A stretch of 25,907 nt of DNA from a virus. The notes under the pieces are model-generated. The model did no database searches. It saw only the letters and a program-made list of their open reading frames with translations, and was not told where the DNA came from. Position 1 is the stretch's first letter. Every line of letters starts with the position of its first letter. Below, piece by piece: positions 1 to 7,477 of the stretch. The position numbers and the translations under genes are program-made. The stretch spans positions 1 through 25,907 of IMG/VR virus record IMGVR_UViG_3300006920_000209; one strand, given 5' to 3'.

Positions 1-2282
1 CCATTAGTCCCTCCATCTTTGTAGAGGTTGAGATTGTTCGCCGTGTTTCTGATGGCTACGTCGAAATAGTCGCCTTTCATGAACTCCTCTTTGTGCCTCC
101 TGATGATCTTAGTCAAGTGTGTTCTAGCTTCGGAATGGCCCATTTTTAGATATTTGGAGAGCGTCTCATAATACAATTCACCCATCATAATCTTAATAGA
201 TGGACTGTATTTAGATTGGACCACTTTCAATCCGGTGTATTTCATGCACCTCTCACCTTCCAGTGTTTCACCCTCATTGTCCACAACATGGAATGCATAG
301 TTTTTCTTTTTGAAAATCAGTGCCGAAGTGCAAGCTTTCTCTCTCCCAAAGTCATAATTGGGATTTTGGCAAAACATATTCTCTTTAACCCATGTATTCA
401 CCCTGTCGTTGATAAATGACCCCATATATCCTGACATTTTATGCCCGAACACATTGAGTTTATTGTCTTCCGAGAACAGGGGCTCGTCAAATTTCTCAAC
501 TATTGCGTCAAAAGTGATCATGCAACTATCAGTGTCTGCCGATGTGACAGCTTCAACCCCTTCCGGTTGATCAAACTTATCCCAAAATAATTCGTTGATA
601 GCGTTGATTGCAGTCTTGGTTACACCTTGCCCCGTAAGTGTGATTGATCTTGCGATATCCAGATCATAAAATGGTGAGATGTTGGCGGAAATAATACCGT
701 AACAACTATTGACCAGAATCTTGGTGATCTTAGTTTTCCTCTCATATTTCTTTTGATTCGCGGTATCACCCGCATCTCGATATTGTTTTGCCAATTTGGA
801 AAATCGCTGTTTGTTATCAAACTGCTTCTTGACAAAATCATAAATGACGCCCTTCTTCTTCTGGTCGAAGATAACATCCGCTCTACTCAGAACATACCCC
901 TTTGAAATGAATTCTTCGGCAAGATCTTCGGTGGCTATTTTTTTATCTTCACCCCATTCGGTGTAGTAAATGAATTCTGCTGTCCGTTCGGTTATCTTGC
1001 CGACCTTGGACTCTAGGGATGTATTCAATTCCAGCATACACCTAGGGTAAAGAGATGTTGCATCGTAAGTGAACAGGTTTGTTACCATGGCGGGAATTGG
1101 TTCTTTGACATACCCACCCTCGAAACTCACCTTATCGGATCTCTTTCGGGTTTCAACTACCTGTCCTTTTAAGAGAGCGGAATTTGAGATTGACCCCACG
1201 ATAACTTTAACTTTACCAAGACTATCCACGGTATTGCTAAATCCCTCATAACCCGTCTCTCTAGCTGTTTCGAGGAAATCCGAGTCGGCATCCATGGATA
1301 CTAGCAAAGCCACGTCAACAAGGTTATAGAGGCAGTAAGTCCCCCAATCTGATCTTGATAGGGAGAATAAGTTCGCCTCTGTATATTCGATCTTACCACA
1401 ACCCAATACATCAGGACTGGATGCTACATCATCAAGCTTCCAGCTAGGGCGCTGGGCACCAAACGTGAACGTCTTGAAGACATCCATGTAATCCATCACG
1501 TTGACTCCTTGAATTTTGTATTCGATTCGAGGATTTCCGAATTTATCAAAACCATCTCTGGTTGAGATCTTACCGTATGGTGATAGGCGAGTGTATTCGT
1601 CACCGCCCAATTTCAACTTGAGTCGATTGACAATGTATTGTGTATCAAACCCGTCGATATTCCAACCGGTGTAAATGTCTGGAACGTTATCCTCCCAGAA
1701 TGTGAGCATATGCTCCAACCTTTCCTTTTCATCGAAGATTTCATAATACTTGATATTATCAGGATTGACAATCTTGAGTTTACCCCCTTCACCGTTAAGT
1801 CTTTTAAGCTCCTGTTCAACACCGCCCTTGTCCCATGGGTGTTTACCCCACATGTGATATAACCCCGTAAGAGAATCGTAGATCGTCATGAGATCAATCT
1901 CATATTTGGCGTCTTCTGGTTTCGGGAATTCCTTCTCCGCAGGACACTCAATATCCAAAAAGAATATTCTCAATGGGTGTTCCGAGAAATTATCCTGTGA
2001 TTTCCGGCCATACTTACCAATGGCATATTGGGTTTCGGCTGGTAGATTATAGAAGAGCATGTCTTCGCATTTCTCGGCAAACCAATACCTCTTGCTGTCA
2101 TTTTCAAATTCTCGATATTCGAGATTGGTCCCATAGATTGATTTAAATTTACTTGGCTTATTTGTCTCAGTGAACAGAAAGGTTTTGAATGGGTGTGTTA
2201 TGGTTATCCTCTCACCCTCCTTGTTCCAAGTTGCTTCGTAAATTTCGCCTGCCTTCTTATTATACCAGATGTGTCTATACAT
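1..2282 (-). CDS. 43: DNA polymerase, family B (T4 gp43-like), C-terminus cut by window edge
   Basis: Replicative polymerase with 3'-5' exonuclease. The first 760 codons lie in the window; T4 gp43 has 898 residues, so the thumb region is missing. Seen directly: Exo I FLDIE (D110, E112), Exo II GWNIDGFD (residues 207-213), Exo III LVDVALL (D323), polymerase motif A YDATSLYP (D407), motif B NSCYG (from N525) and motif C ADTDS (D583, D585). The exonuclease and motif A positions nearly coincide with T4 (112/114, 324, 408); motifs B and C come about 35-40 residues earlier, so the palm/fingers segment is shorter. All catalytic acidic residues are present, so it should be active in both polymerisation and proofreading. 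It is the last gene of the minus-strand block, 84 nt after the HTH gene. The ATG at 2282 has no SD sequence. Confidence 0.97.
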   Translation of the reverse strand, partial: MYRHIWYNKKAGEIYEATWNKEGERITITHPFKTFLFTETNKPSKFKSIYGTNLEYREFENDSKRYWFAEKCEDMLFYNLPAETQYAIGKYGRKSQDNFSEHPLRIFFLDIECPAEKEFPKPEDAKYEIDLMTIYDSLTGLYHMWGKHPWDKGGVEQELKRLNGEGGKLKIVNPDNIKYYEIFDEKERLEHMLTFWEDNVPDIYTGWNIDGFDTQYIVNRLKLKLGGDEYTRLSPYGKISTRDGFDKFGNPRIEYKIQGVNVMDYMDVFKTFTFGAQRPSWKLDDVASSPDVLGCGKIEYTEANLFSLSRSDWGTYCLYNLVDVALLVSMDADSDFLETARETGYEGFSNTVDSLGKVKVIVGSISNSALLKGQVVETRKRSDKVSFEGGYVKEPIPAMVTNLFTYDATSLYPRCMLELNTSLESKVGKITERTAEFIYYTEWGEDKKIATEDLAEEFISKGYVLSRADVIFDQKKKGVIYDFVKKQFDNKQRFSKLAKQYRDAGDTANQKKYERKTKITKILVNSCYGIISANISPFYDLDIARSITLTGQGVTKTAINAINELFWDKFDQPEGVEAVTSADTDSCMITFDAIVEKFDEPLFSEDNKLNVFGHKMSGYMGSFINDRVNTWVKENMFCQNPNYDFGREKACTSALIFKKKNYAFHVVDNEGETLEGERCMKYTGLKVVQSKYSPSIKIMMGELYYETLSKYLKMGHSEARTHLTKIIRRHKEEFMKGDYFDVAIRNTANNLNLYKDGGTN

Positions 2283-2366
2283 TTCTTTTCGTTTTTAGAT
2301 GTGTTTATACTCGCTCTCGCGAAATTATATTAGGATGTTTTTAAAGTCGGTATCCTCGACTCTTTA

Positions 2367-2603
2367 CTAATTTTCGACGGTCTTGCTAATGAGACTGTAT
2401 TCGGATATTGTAGCTCCGCCCGTTGTCTTGAACGGTTCAGATGTGATATCAAACCCTTCATGTTTCAGCTCAAGAATCCTTGCGGCAAGACGGAAACAAC
2501 CGAAGTGATTCAGCGCGTATAAGGCATCGATGGATGCGTTATTCTGTAGATGCGAGAGGATTTTGTCTCTTTGGGTTAGGGACCTTGGTTTATTTGCGAT
2601 CAT
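2367..2603 (-). CDS. small helix-turn-helix protein (HTH_39-like)
   Basis: A 78-residue protein with the layout of the phage/bacterial HTH_39 family: a TQRDKILSHL first helix (residues 9-18), then SIDALYALNHFGCFRLAARI (about 24-43), where LNHFGCFRLAARI is the typical core, followed by a short beta wing (EGFDITSEPF). The family is thought to bind DNA; no target can be read from the sequence. It sits directly upstream of the polymerase gene in the same direction, so a role in transcription or replication control is possible but is only inference. Upstream there is a weak leaderless-type promoter candidate (TTGCTT at 2632-2637, 16 nt, TAGTCT at 2610-2615, 6 nt before ATG). Confidence 0.8.
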   Translation of the reverse strand: MIANKPRSLTQRDKILSHLQNNASIDALYALNHFGCFRLAARILELKHEGFDITSEPFKTTGGATISEYSLISKTVEN

Positions 2604-2609
2604 GGGTTA

Positions 2610-2637
2610 AGACTACATCACCGTAAATATTAAGCAA
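2610..2637 (-). promoter_or_regulatory. weak sigma70-like leaderless promoter candidate for the HTH gene
   Basis: On the minus strand TTGCTT (2632-2637), a 16-nt spacer and TAGTCT (2610-2615) are followed by 6 nt and the ATG at 2603. Each hexamer keeps only the core positions (TTG; T, A and final T), so alone it would be unconvincing. It is listed because its geometry equals that of the stronger promoters in this window. Confidence 0.35.
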
Positions 2638-2663
2638 GTCTTTTTATCCAAAAATAACCAGAT

Positions 2664-2960
2664 CTAAATACCATCGTCATCAACACTATATTCTCGACTT
2701 TCTGAGAGTGGATCAAACATGGTTGGATGAGACGGTTCTGTTGGATCAGGGATACCGTTTCCGGTGTATGTGCTTCGAGGCCAACCCGATACTTCGTGGA
2801 AGTTTGATGCGGCATCCTCATGAGTGCCGATAGGTGAAAGGCTTCCGCATGCGTCTTCACCCAGAAGAGTTCGACCATGAAAGAACGTGTGAATCTCACA
2901 GAGAATGTGCAAGGTCCGACCACCAGAATGTTGGTAATATTTTCCTATTTCGAATTTCAT
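2664..2960 (-). CDS. small conserved phage protein (MKFEIGKYYQH...HEVSGWP type)
   Basis: A 98-residue protein. The opening MKFEIGKYYQHSGGR, the LHILCEI strand, the LSPIGTHED segment and NFHEVSGWP resemble a small protein I recall from many phages and prophages, with no known function. The first two thirds look like a compact beta-rich domain; the tail (about residues 75-98) is acidic and probably disordered. A second reading frame (2630-2923) overlaps it, but only this frame has the family-like motifs. A TATAAT lies 2 nt upstream of the ATG, too close for the leaderless layout used elsewhere here. It is followed by the HTH gene 60 nt downstream. Confidence 0.7.
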   Translation of the reverse strand: MKFEIGKYYQHSGGRTLHILCEIHTFFHGRTLLGEDACGSLSPIGTHEDAASNFHEVSGWPRSTYTGNGIPDPTEPSHPTMFDPLSESREYSVDDDGI

Positions 2961-2971
2961 AAATTATATTT

Positions 2972-3205
2972 TTAGTCTTGTTTCACAACGTCAAACAAAT
3001 GCCGCATGAGGATGTCAGCGATGTCATTCGCTTCCTTATGAGACAATTTTTCATTGGCGTTATCCATAATTGGCATTGCGATGTTGCATTGCCAAGTGTT
3101 CGCGTAATCGGGATCTTTCTTCATTGCGGATTTCATGTGGGATACTGCCAATCTTGTTTTCCATTTTTTTGCGTTATTAAACCACACGGTTATGCTTTCT
3201 CTCAT
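2972..3205 (-). CDS. small conserved phage protein with NTWQCNIAM motif
   Basis: A 77-residue, mostly alpha-helical protein. The central TWQCNIAMPIMDN and the HKEANDIADILMRHLFDV helix match a pattern seen in many phage small proteins (a W-x-x-N-I-A-M turn followed by an H-x-x-A-N helix). The function of that group is unknown to me. The gene lies in a run of small minus-strand genes, 11 nt upstream of the next ATG at 2960 and 5 nt after the end of the preceding one. No SD is visible. Confidence 0.7.
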   Translation of the reverse strand: MRESITVWFNNAKKWKTRLAVSHMKSAMKKDPDYANTWQCNIAMPIMDNANEKLSHKEANDIADILMRHLFDVVKQD

Positions 3206-3210
3206 TACGC

Positions 3211-3465
3211 CTAATAAAGTTTGGTCTTGATGAGGTTGGTGTATTCCGTATAATTTAGACCGAGTGTTACCTGCATGTTAACCTCAAATTCTATAATCTC
3301 CCGCAAATCGCTGCGGGAGATACCGAGTTCTTCCTTAGTTAGTGGTGGGTCTAGAAATGGAATCGTTAATACACTGCCATCATCTAACGTGTAGTCGTAG
3401 TTCCCTAGGCATTTACTGCCGGTCGGCGTGGTGTCCCCTTTTTTAATTTCCAATATTTTACTCAT
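3211..3465 (-). CDS. hypothetical protein, 84 residues
   Basis: Not recognised. The protein begins MSKILEIKKGDTTP, has a short beta-like segment (YDYTLDDGSVLTIPFLD, residues 23-39) and a helical second half (LTKEELGISRSDLREIIEFE). Its ATG directly follows the TAA stop of the glycosyltransferase gene with no spacer, which argues for translational coupling. Codon use looks like that of its neighbours. Confidence 0.6.
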   Translation of the reverse strand: MSKILEIKKGDTTPTGSKCLGNYDYTLDDGSVLTIPFLDPPLTKEELGISRSDLREIIEFEVNMQVTLGLNYTEYTNLIKTKLY

Positions 3466-4695
3466 TTATTCTTTGTGTTGCCACTCTTCAAGTTTGGGTG
3501 AGATTGCACCTCTCCGCTTATTACCGTAAGGGACTAGATAACTCGCCATGAGGTATTTCATGTTTTCGGGATCTTCCATGAAGAACTGTTCGGAGTGCTT
3601 TCTCATCCCTCTAATCACCTTAGCATAATTCTCCCAGTCTTCAAGAAGGAATTCAATGTGACCCTCAATTTCCTCCACAGTATCGAATTTGAGGGGTGCT
3701 TCGTCATAAGGTTCTATGTTCTGGTAAATTCCCGCAATGCCCATTGCACCCATCTCAGTGAGCTTAATGTTGGATTTGCATCGGTTGAACATATTATTGT
3801 CCAACGGTGCCAAGAAAATGGTGGGTTCAAGATCCCAAAGCTTTTGAGGATACTGCATGATTGAACTCCATGGGATGTATTCGAATGTTCCATCTTTAAT
3901 ATAAGATTCAAACCCCAATGGGTGTGCGCCATAAAATACCCATTGAAATTTATCTTTGGTGTCCTTAATGAATTTCTTAATTTTGGAAAAGTCATCCACC
4001 CCTTTATTCTTATCGCCAATGTCAATATGGGTCCATGACCCAGCCCAAACAATTCGGGGTTTATTTTGGTGTTTCTCATATCGCTCCCGAATGATTCGCT
4101 CATCATAGAACCCCTCAAACAGATATTTTGGTAAAAAATTGGGTCGGTATGTCACCCGCTCGAAGTCCAAAACATCCCGATAGTATTTCTGCATGTATGG
4201 GGAGGCTACGTGTAACTCATCAGACAAATCCACGACTCTCCGAAAAGTGTCAAATCTCTCATTATTAGCATAACCCACCTTTGCGACATTAAAATCTGCG
4301 ATGTCATCGCCGTGGACTACATCATCAACGTCAATAATGAAGCGAAATGGAACATTCCCCTTTTTGTTGATTTCATTTTGAGCGAATCTAATTTGTTTAG
4401 CGAATTGGAGATACTTCGGGATTACCGGTCTCTGTAATACAACAGTATCCGATAACGTGTAAACCGGATTAATGAAATTTTCACCGTTTGGACGGTGAAT
4501 GATCACATCCTGAATAACGTTTGTTAATTGGATTTCGGCCATCCTCTCGGTATTGAGAGTCTGCCTAGGCCACTCGAACCTAAACTGGGTGCATCCATCC
4601 GAAATATCGGCTGGATAAAAAACCATTCGCCTAGGGGTCTTATCACCCCTAGGTTGAATGGTGGGTTTGTTAAATTCCAGACTCTTCTTGATCAT
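3466..4695 (-). CDS. glycosyltransferase, GT-B fold (GT4-like)
   Basis: A 409-residue protein from the chosen ATG at 4695. The opening VFYPADISDGCTQFRFEWP is typical of the N-terminal GT-B domain, followed by a long segment including IIDVDDVVHGDD. The second domain carries RIVWAGSWTHIDIGD, FQWVFYGAHP and a nucleotide-sugar-binding stretch with LAPLDNN, KSNIKLTEMGAMG and IYQNIEPYD, where the E of KLTEMG is the usual GT4-like position. Donor and acceptor cannot be read. The longer open frame to 4794 is rejected because it would overlap the upstream gene by more than 120 nt. A start at 4626 (MVFYPAD, 386 residues) is an alternative that would place a strong hairpin in the leader. The preferred start overlaps the preceding gene by 26 nt. 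It could act on phage DNA, virion proteins or host glycans. Confidence 0.85.
   Translation of the reverse strand: MIKKSLEFNKPTIQPRGDKTPRRMVFYPADISDGCTQFRFEWPRQTLNTERMAEIQLTNVIQDVIIHRPNGENFINPVYTLSDTVVLQRPVIPKYLQFAKQIRFAQNEINKKGNVPFRFIIDVDDVVHGDDIADFNVAKVGYANNERFDTFRRVVDLSDELHVASPYMQKYYRDVLDFERVTYRPNFLPKYLFEGFYDERIIRERYEKHQNKPRIVWAGSWTHIDIGDKNKGVDDFSKIKKFIKDTKDKFQWVFYGAHPLGFESYIKDGTFEYIPWSSIMQYPQKLWDLEPTIFLAPLDNNMFNRCKSNIKLTEMGAMGIAGIYQNIEPYDEAPLKFDTVEEIEGHIEFLLEDWENYAKVIRGMRKHSEQFFMEDPENMKYLMASYLVPYGNKRRGAISPKLEEWQHKE
4617..4653 (-). terminator. intragenic terminator-like hairpin or attenuator
   Basis: On the minus strand a perfect 9-bp stem, CCTAGGGGT with ACCCCTAGG (4645-4653 and 4630-4638) around a 6-nt loop, is followed 7 nt later by six Ts (4617-4622). 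It lies just inside the glycosyltransferase frame, so it could act as an attenuator or structure the translation start. One 9-bp stem in a window this size can arise by chance. Confidence 0.35.
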
Positions 4696-5116
4696 CGGTT
4701 TCGGGTGGCTTAGTAATCTCCGATATTTGTTTGATGTAATCTTGCAATAAATCGTTATCCAAATCGAGTTTACCCAAAGCGCCGAACAGAACATCAGCCG
4801 AAAACATAACTTGCACTTCTTTACTATATTCCTTACAGAGACCCTCGATGATTAGTGAGAACATTAGCGATAGTATTTCCATTGCTACATTTGGGTGTAA
4901 AAGACTAAGGGTTGATAAGAACTCGATTTTGACGCTTTCCATATAACCGTCATCATCATTAATGATATCCAAAAAGTTGAATTTCAAAAGAGAGTCGGGA
5001 TTTTTTTTGACCTCCTCTTGGAACTGTAGATACCGTTCTTTATAAATTTCCTGCGCTTCTTCTGGGGTTTGTTCTGGCACCACTTCGGCGTCAACAATTT
5101 CTGTATTTTTACCCAT
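4670..5116 (-). CDS. hypothetical acidic helical protein
   Basis: A 148-residue protein from ATG 5116 (MGKNTEIVDAEVV), not recognised. It has an acidic N-terminal segment, a helical region rich in EEAQEIYKERYLQFQEEV, a hydrophobic core around residues 75-95 (LSTLSLLHPNVAMEILSLMF) and an acidic C-terminus (PPETDDQEESGI). The open frame extends upstream to 5206, but starting there would overlap the preceding gene by about 86 nt, while ATG 5116 leaves a normal 4-nt gap. The hydrophobic stretch is moderate and probably a buried helix rather than a membrane span. Confidence 0.65.
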   Translation of the reverse strand: MGKNTEIVDAEVVPEQTPEEAQEIYKERYLQFQEEVKKNPDSLLKFNFLDIINDDDGYMESVKIEFLSTLSLLHPNVAMEILSLMFSLIIEGLCKEYSKEVQVMFSADVLFGALGKLDLDNDLLQDYIKQISEITKPPETDDQEESGI

Positions 5117-5120
5117 TATT

Positions 5121-5582
5121 CTAGGATGTGATGGATTGTAACGCCTCTCGGAACCATTTATACATTGAAATGCGAGCAGTTGCCTGTCCTCTCTTTTCGA
5201 TATCATTGATGAGGTCCTTGGAATACGCTAAAGAGTGCGCTTCGTATGTATCAATGTCAGTAATTAATTTTTGAATTTTTTTCTTGATTTCACCGCCGTC
5301 CGATGGGCGGGTATAATCCGATGTCGTTTTGACGGTCTCTCGAACAGGTGTTTTTCTGTCCGGTGTAAGGACCGGTGCGGTGTTTCGTTCCACTTGATCG
5401 ACCTTTCGTTCACTGACAACTGTTGTGTTTCTAGATTCCTTAAGCGCCACTAACTCACTCTCGGCTTTAGTCGTCCGTTCAACTAGCTCCTTGGTTAGTT
5501 TGGCGAGGGCTTTAATATCCTCCTGTGCGGTGTCCGGTGCTTTTGCCTCTTTAATCGTTTTGCCTGCTTTTTTCTTTGCCAT
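5121..5582 (-). CDS. hypothetical lysine-rich coiled-coil protein
   Basis: A 153-residue protein, not recognised. A basic start (MAKKKAGKTIKEAK) leads into a heptad-like helix (IKALAKLTKELVERTTKAE, about 24-42), then a Pro/Thr/Arg-rich linker (about 50-95) and a second helix (EIKKKIQKLITDIDTYE). The layout suggests an oligomeric or adaptor protein. It follows gp47 with an 11-nt gap in the same direction, so it may be co-expressed with recombination genes, but no function should be assigned. Confidence 0.6.
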   Translation of the reverse strand: MAKKKAGKTIKEAKAPDTAQEDIKALAKLTKELVERTTKAESELVALKESRNTTVVSERKVDQVERNTAPVLTPDRKTPVRETVKTTSDYTRPSDGGEIKKKIQKLITDIDTYEAHSLAYSKDLINDIEKRGQATARISMYKWFREALQSITS

Positions 5583-5593
5583 AATTTTATTTG

Positions 5594-6676
5594 TTATACT
5601 GTAGTTATATTAAGCAACTCCAAGCACTTTTCAAGTATTTTTTCTTTATGATTCCAAGATTCCTGCTTATCTATCAATTCCTCTAGGAGTTTTTCATCAG
5701 AGATTGAGTCTGAGATATCACTCATCTCACTCATATCAACATCCTTCTTTTCCTTTGAGAAACTAAACTTATGCTCAAAGGTTTTGGTTTCGGATAATAG
5801 TGTTTCGAACTTATCTAGGTTCTCCTCTGTAGGGATATCCCAGAGGACTTCCACAATATTACCGACTGCGGGTGATGGGTCCTTAAGCATCGCGCTAGCT
5901 CTCAGTGTTACGAACTTGGGGGAGAAGGTATTTTTAATCTCCTCGATAATTTTGTTCTTCTCAAGATCCAGAATATGAATGAAGCTTTCTTTCCCTGATT
6001 CATTTTTACCAAGTTGTAACGGTGTCCCAACATAACACACCTGCTTCTTACCTTTTTGGTAATCTCGAATCTGTCTCTCATGATAGTGTCCAGTATAAAC
6101 GATGTCGCAATACTCAAACAACTCCTTGGGTGTGTATCCGAAATCGGAAACTTTATAGTCGTTCAGTTTAAAGCTCTGAATATCAATGTGTGCGAATATG
6201 GCGTCAATCTCAACTTCATCCTCAAATGGATCACATGCCCATGGGACGATTCTATATTGTTTATCACCCACCTCGAAATCAGTGATGTCCTCAATTACCG
6301 TGATGTTGGGTTTGTTCTTGAACATCGACAATGCGGATACCTCGCATTTATTCTTGTAGTAGACATCGTGATTCCCTGCATACATTACAATCTCAAACTT
6401 ATCCGATAACTTCTTGAAAAAAGTATCTGCGAAATGCATGGTTCGGAAACTCATACCCTTCTCGGAAGTTTTGGATTGCTTCCCGTCGAAAATGTCGCCA
6501 AGAAAGAATAGGGTCTCGACCTTCCCGTAGAATGATTCGACGATCCATTCTAGGAGTCTCTCATATTCGGTTAACCATTTCTCACCAGAGTCGCCGTTAT
6601 GGCAACCCATATGGAGGTCTCCAACGACTCCGATCTTTGTTCCTTTAATGTCCACTGTTTTTATCGTATCACTCAA
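5594..6676 (-). CDS. 47: recombination endonuclease subunit, SbcD/Mre11-type (T4 gp47-like)
   Basis: A 360-residue metallophosphoesterase that with gp46 should form the end-resecting nuclease for recombination-dependent replication. Motifs in order: GDLHMG (D20, H22), FLGDIFDG (D61), GNHD (N102, H103), FAHID (H163) and GHYHER (H197, H199), i.e. the full two-metal site. The C-terminal 100 residues are acidic and helical, ending in a probable capping/partner-binding part. The start is a TTG at 6676; no ATG is available upstream in frame, and starting later would approach the first metal motif. It lies 17 nt after the gp55-like gene. Unusually, gp46 is not next to it but about 6 kb away on the other strand. 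Confidence 0.95.
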   Translation of the reverse strand: MSDTIKTVDIKGTKIGVVGDLHMGCHNGDSGEKWLTEYERLLEWIVESFYGKVETLFFLGDIFDGKQSKTSEKGMSFRTMHFADTFFKKLSDKFEIVMYAGNHDVYYKNKCEVSALSMFKNKPNITVIEDITDFEVGDKQYRIVPWACDPFEDEVEIDAIFAHIDIQSFKLNDYKVSDFGYTPKELFEYCDIVYTGHYHERQIRDYQKGKKQVCYVGTPLQLGKNESGKESFIHILDLEKNKIIEEIKNTFSPKFVTLRASAMLKDPSPAVGNIVEVLWDIPTEENLDKFETLLSETKTFEHKFSFSKEKKDVDMSEMSDISDSISDEKLLEELIDKQESWNHKEKILEKCLELLNITTV

Positions 6677-6693
6677 TTTTACCTATTCAAGTA

Positions 6694-7473
6694 TTATTGG
6701 GAAATTTCGTAAGTGTCGTCAAAGATCCGCTGGGGTGCCATGTTGGGGTTATCCGACATAAACTCAGAAAACTCATGTTCACGGTGTTGGTCAAGTGTAG
6801 ATACCGCTCTGTTCTCCTTCTTGATACGTGAAATTGCTTCATTTCGTGAAATTAAGGTAAGGTATCCAAAAGCGTTGAGCTTCTCGGTAATTCGCTCTCC
6901 GTTCATATCGTTAACAATGCCAGATTTGTATTTAATTCGCCCTGCAACCTTCTTCTCTTCGGCTTCATAAGTGTAGAAGCTGATTACTTTTTCGGGATCT
7001 TTGGATTTGACAATAGATAACCCCTTTACTATCTTCTCAGGAATCCAGCACTGTTCATTTTCAATCTCAAAGCGGTATTCATCGGTCGGGCCAAATACCG
7101 ATACGGTCTTCTTGGATTCTAGATTCTTAATGAAAAGCCTCTTACCGTATTCCAGATCATAGTCGCCGCTAAATTCATATCCCTTAAGTAGGGTCTTATA
7201 AATTCTACGGCAAGTTTTGTCGCCCCGCAGAATAAACTTCTTATCACATAATGTTGATACCATTCTGGACATTGCGTCATTCCTCATTTCATCGACAAAA
7301 GGGTATCCTGAAAAATTCCTTGCCTTCATTAAGTTGGTGGCAATATCTTTAATCATGTGACCTAACGCATTTTGCATCACGAAGTCTGGATTCTTCTCAG
7401 TCTGCTTGTAATAGTATTTGATCTCATCCCATAAATCGTCTTTTGAGATGTAATATTTCTTTTTTTCGCTCAT
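6694..7473 (-). CDS. 55: late-transcription sigma factor, T4 gp55-like, with about 115-residue internal insertion
   Basis: A 259-residue protein; T4 gp55 has 185. The N-terminal part (residues 8-75) has the gp55 layout: YYISKDDLWDEI, NALGHMIKDIATNLM, FSGYPFVDEMRNDAMSRMV. The second conserved block, NAFGYLTLISRNEAISRIKKE (200-220), normally follows within about 10-15 residues but here comes after an extra segment (about 81-197) rich in Lys and probable beta strands. The C-terminal tail (225-259) is acidic; in T4 this end contacts the gp45 clamp. It should direct host RNA polymerase to TATAAATA-type late promoters, and such boxes are present in this window. Start ATG 7473 is preferred over 7551 because it leaves a 4-nt gap after uvsW instead of a 74-nt overlap. 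Confidence 0.85.
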   Translation of the reverse strand: MSEKKKYYISKDDLWDEIKYYYKQTEKNPDFVMQNALGHMIKDIATNLMKARNFSGYPFVDEMRNDAMSRMVSTLCDKKFILRGDKTCRRIYKTLLKGYEFSGDYDLEYGKRLFIKNLESKKTVSVFGPTDEYRFEIENEQCWIPEKIVKGLSIVKSKDPEKVISFYTYEAEEKKVAGRIKYKSGIVNDMNGERITEKLNAFGYLTLISRNEAISRIKKENRAVSTLDQHREHEFSEFMSDNPNMAPQRIFDDTYEISQ

Positions 7474-7477
7474 GTTC

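Noticed and set aside
2630-2923. 97-codon minus-strand frame overlapping the gene at 2664-2960
   Set aside because: The 2664-2960 frame carries the recognisable small-phage-protein motifs (GKYYQH, HEVSGWP); this one reads as an out-of-frame shadow.
4696-4794. 33-residue extension of the glycosyltransferase
   Set aside because: It would overlap the preceding gene by more than 120 nt, and the extension has no glycosyltransferase-like features.
6883-7233. Intein in the gp55-like gene
   Set aside because: The insert lacks the intein N-terminal block, the TxxH block and the terminal His-Asn followed by Cys/Ser/Thr; it is treated as an inserted domain of unknown nature.
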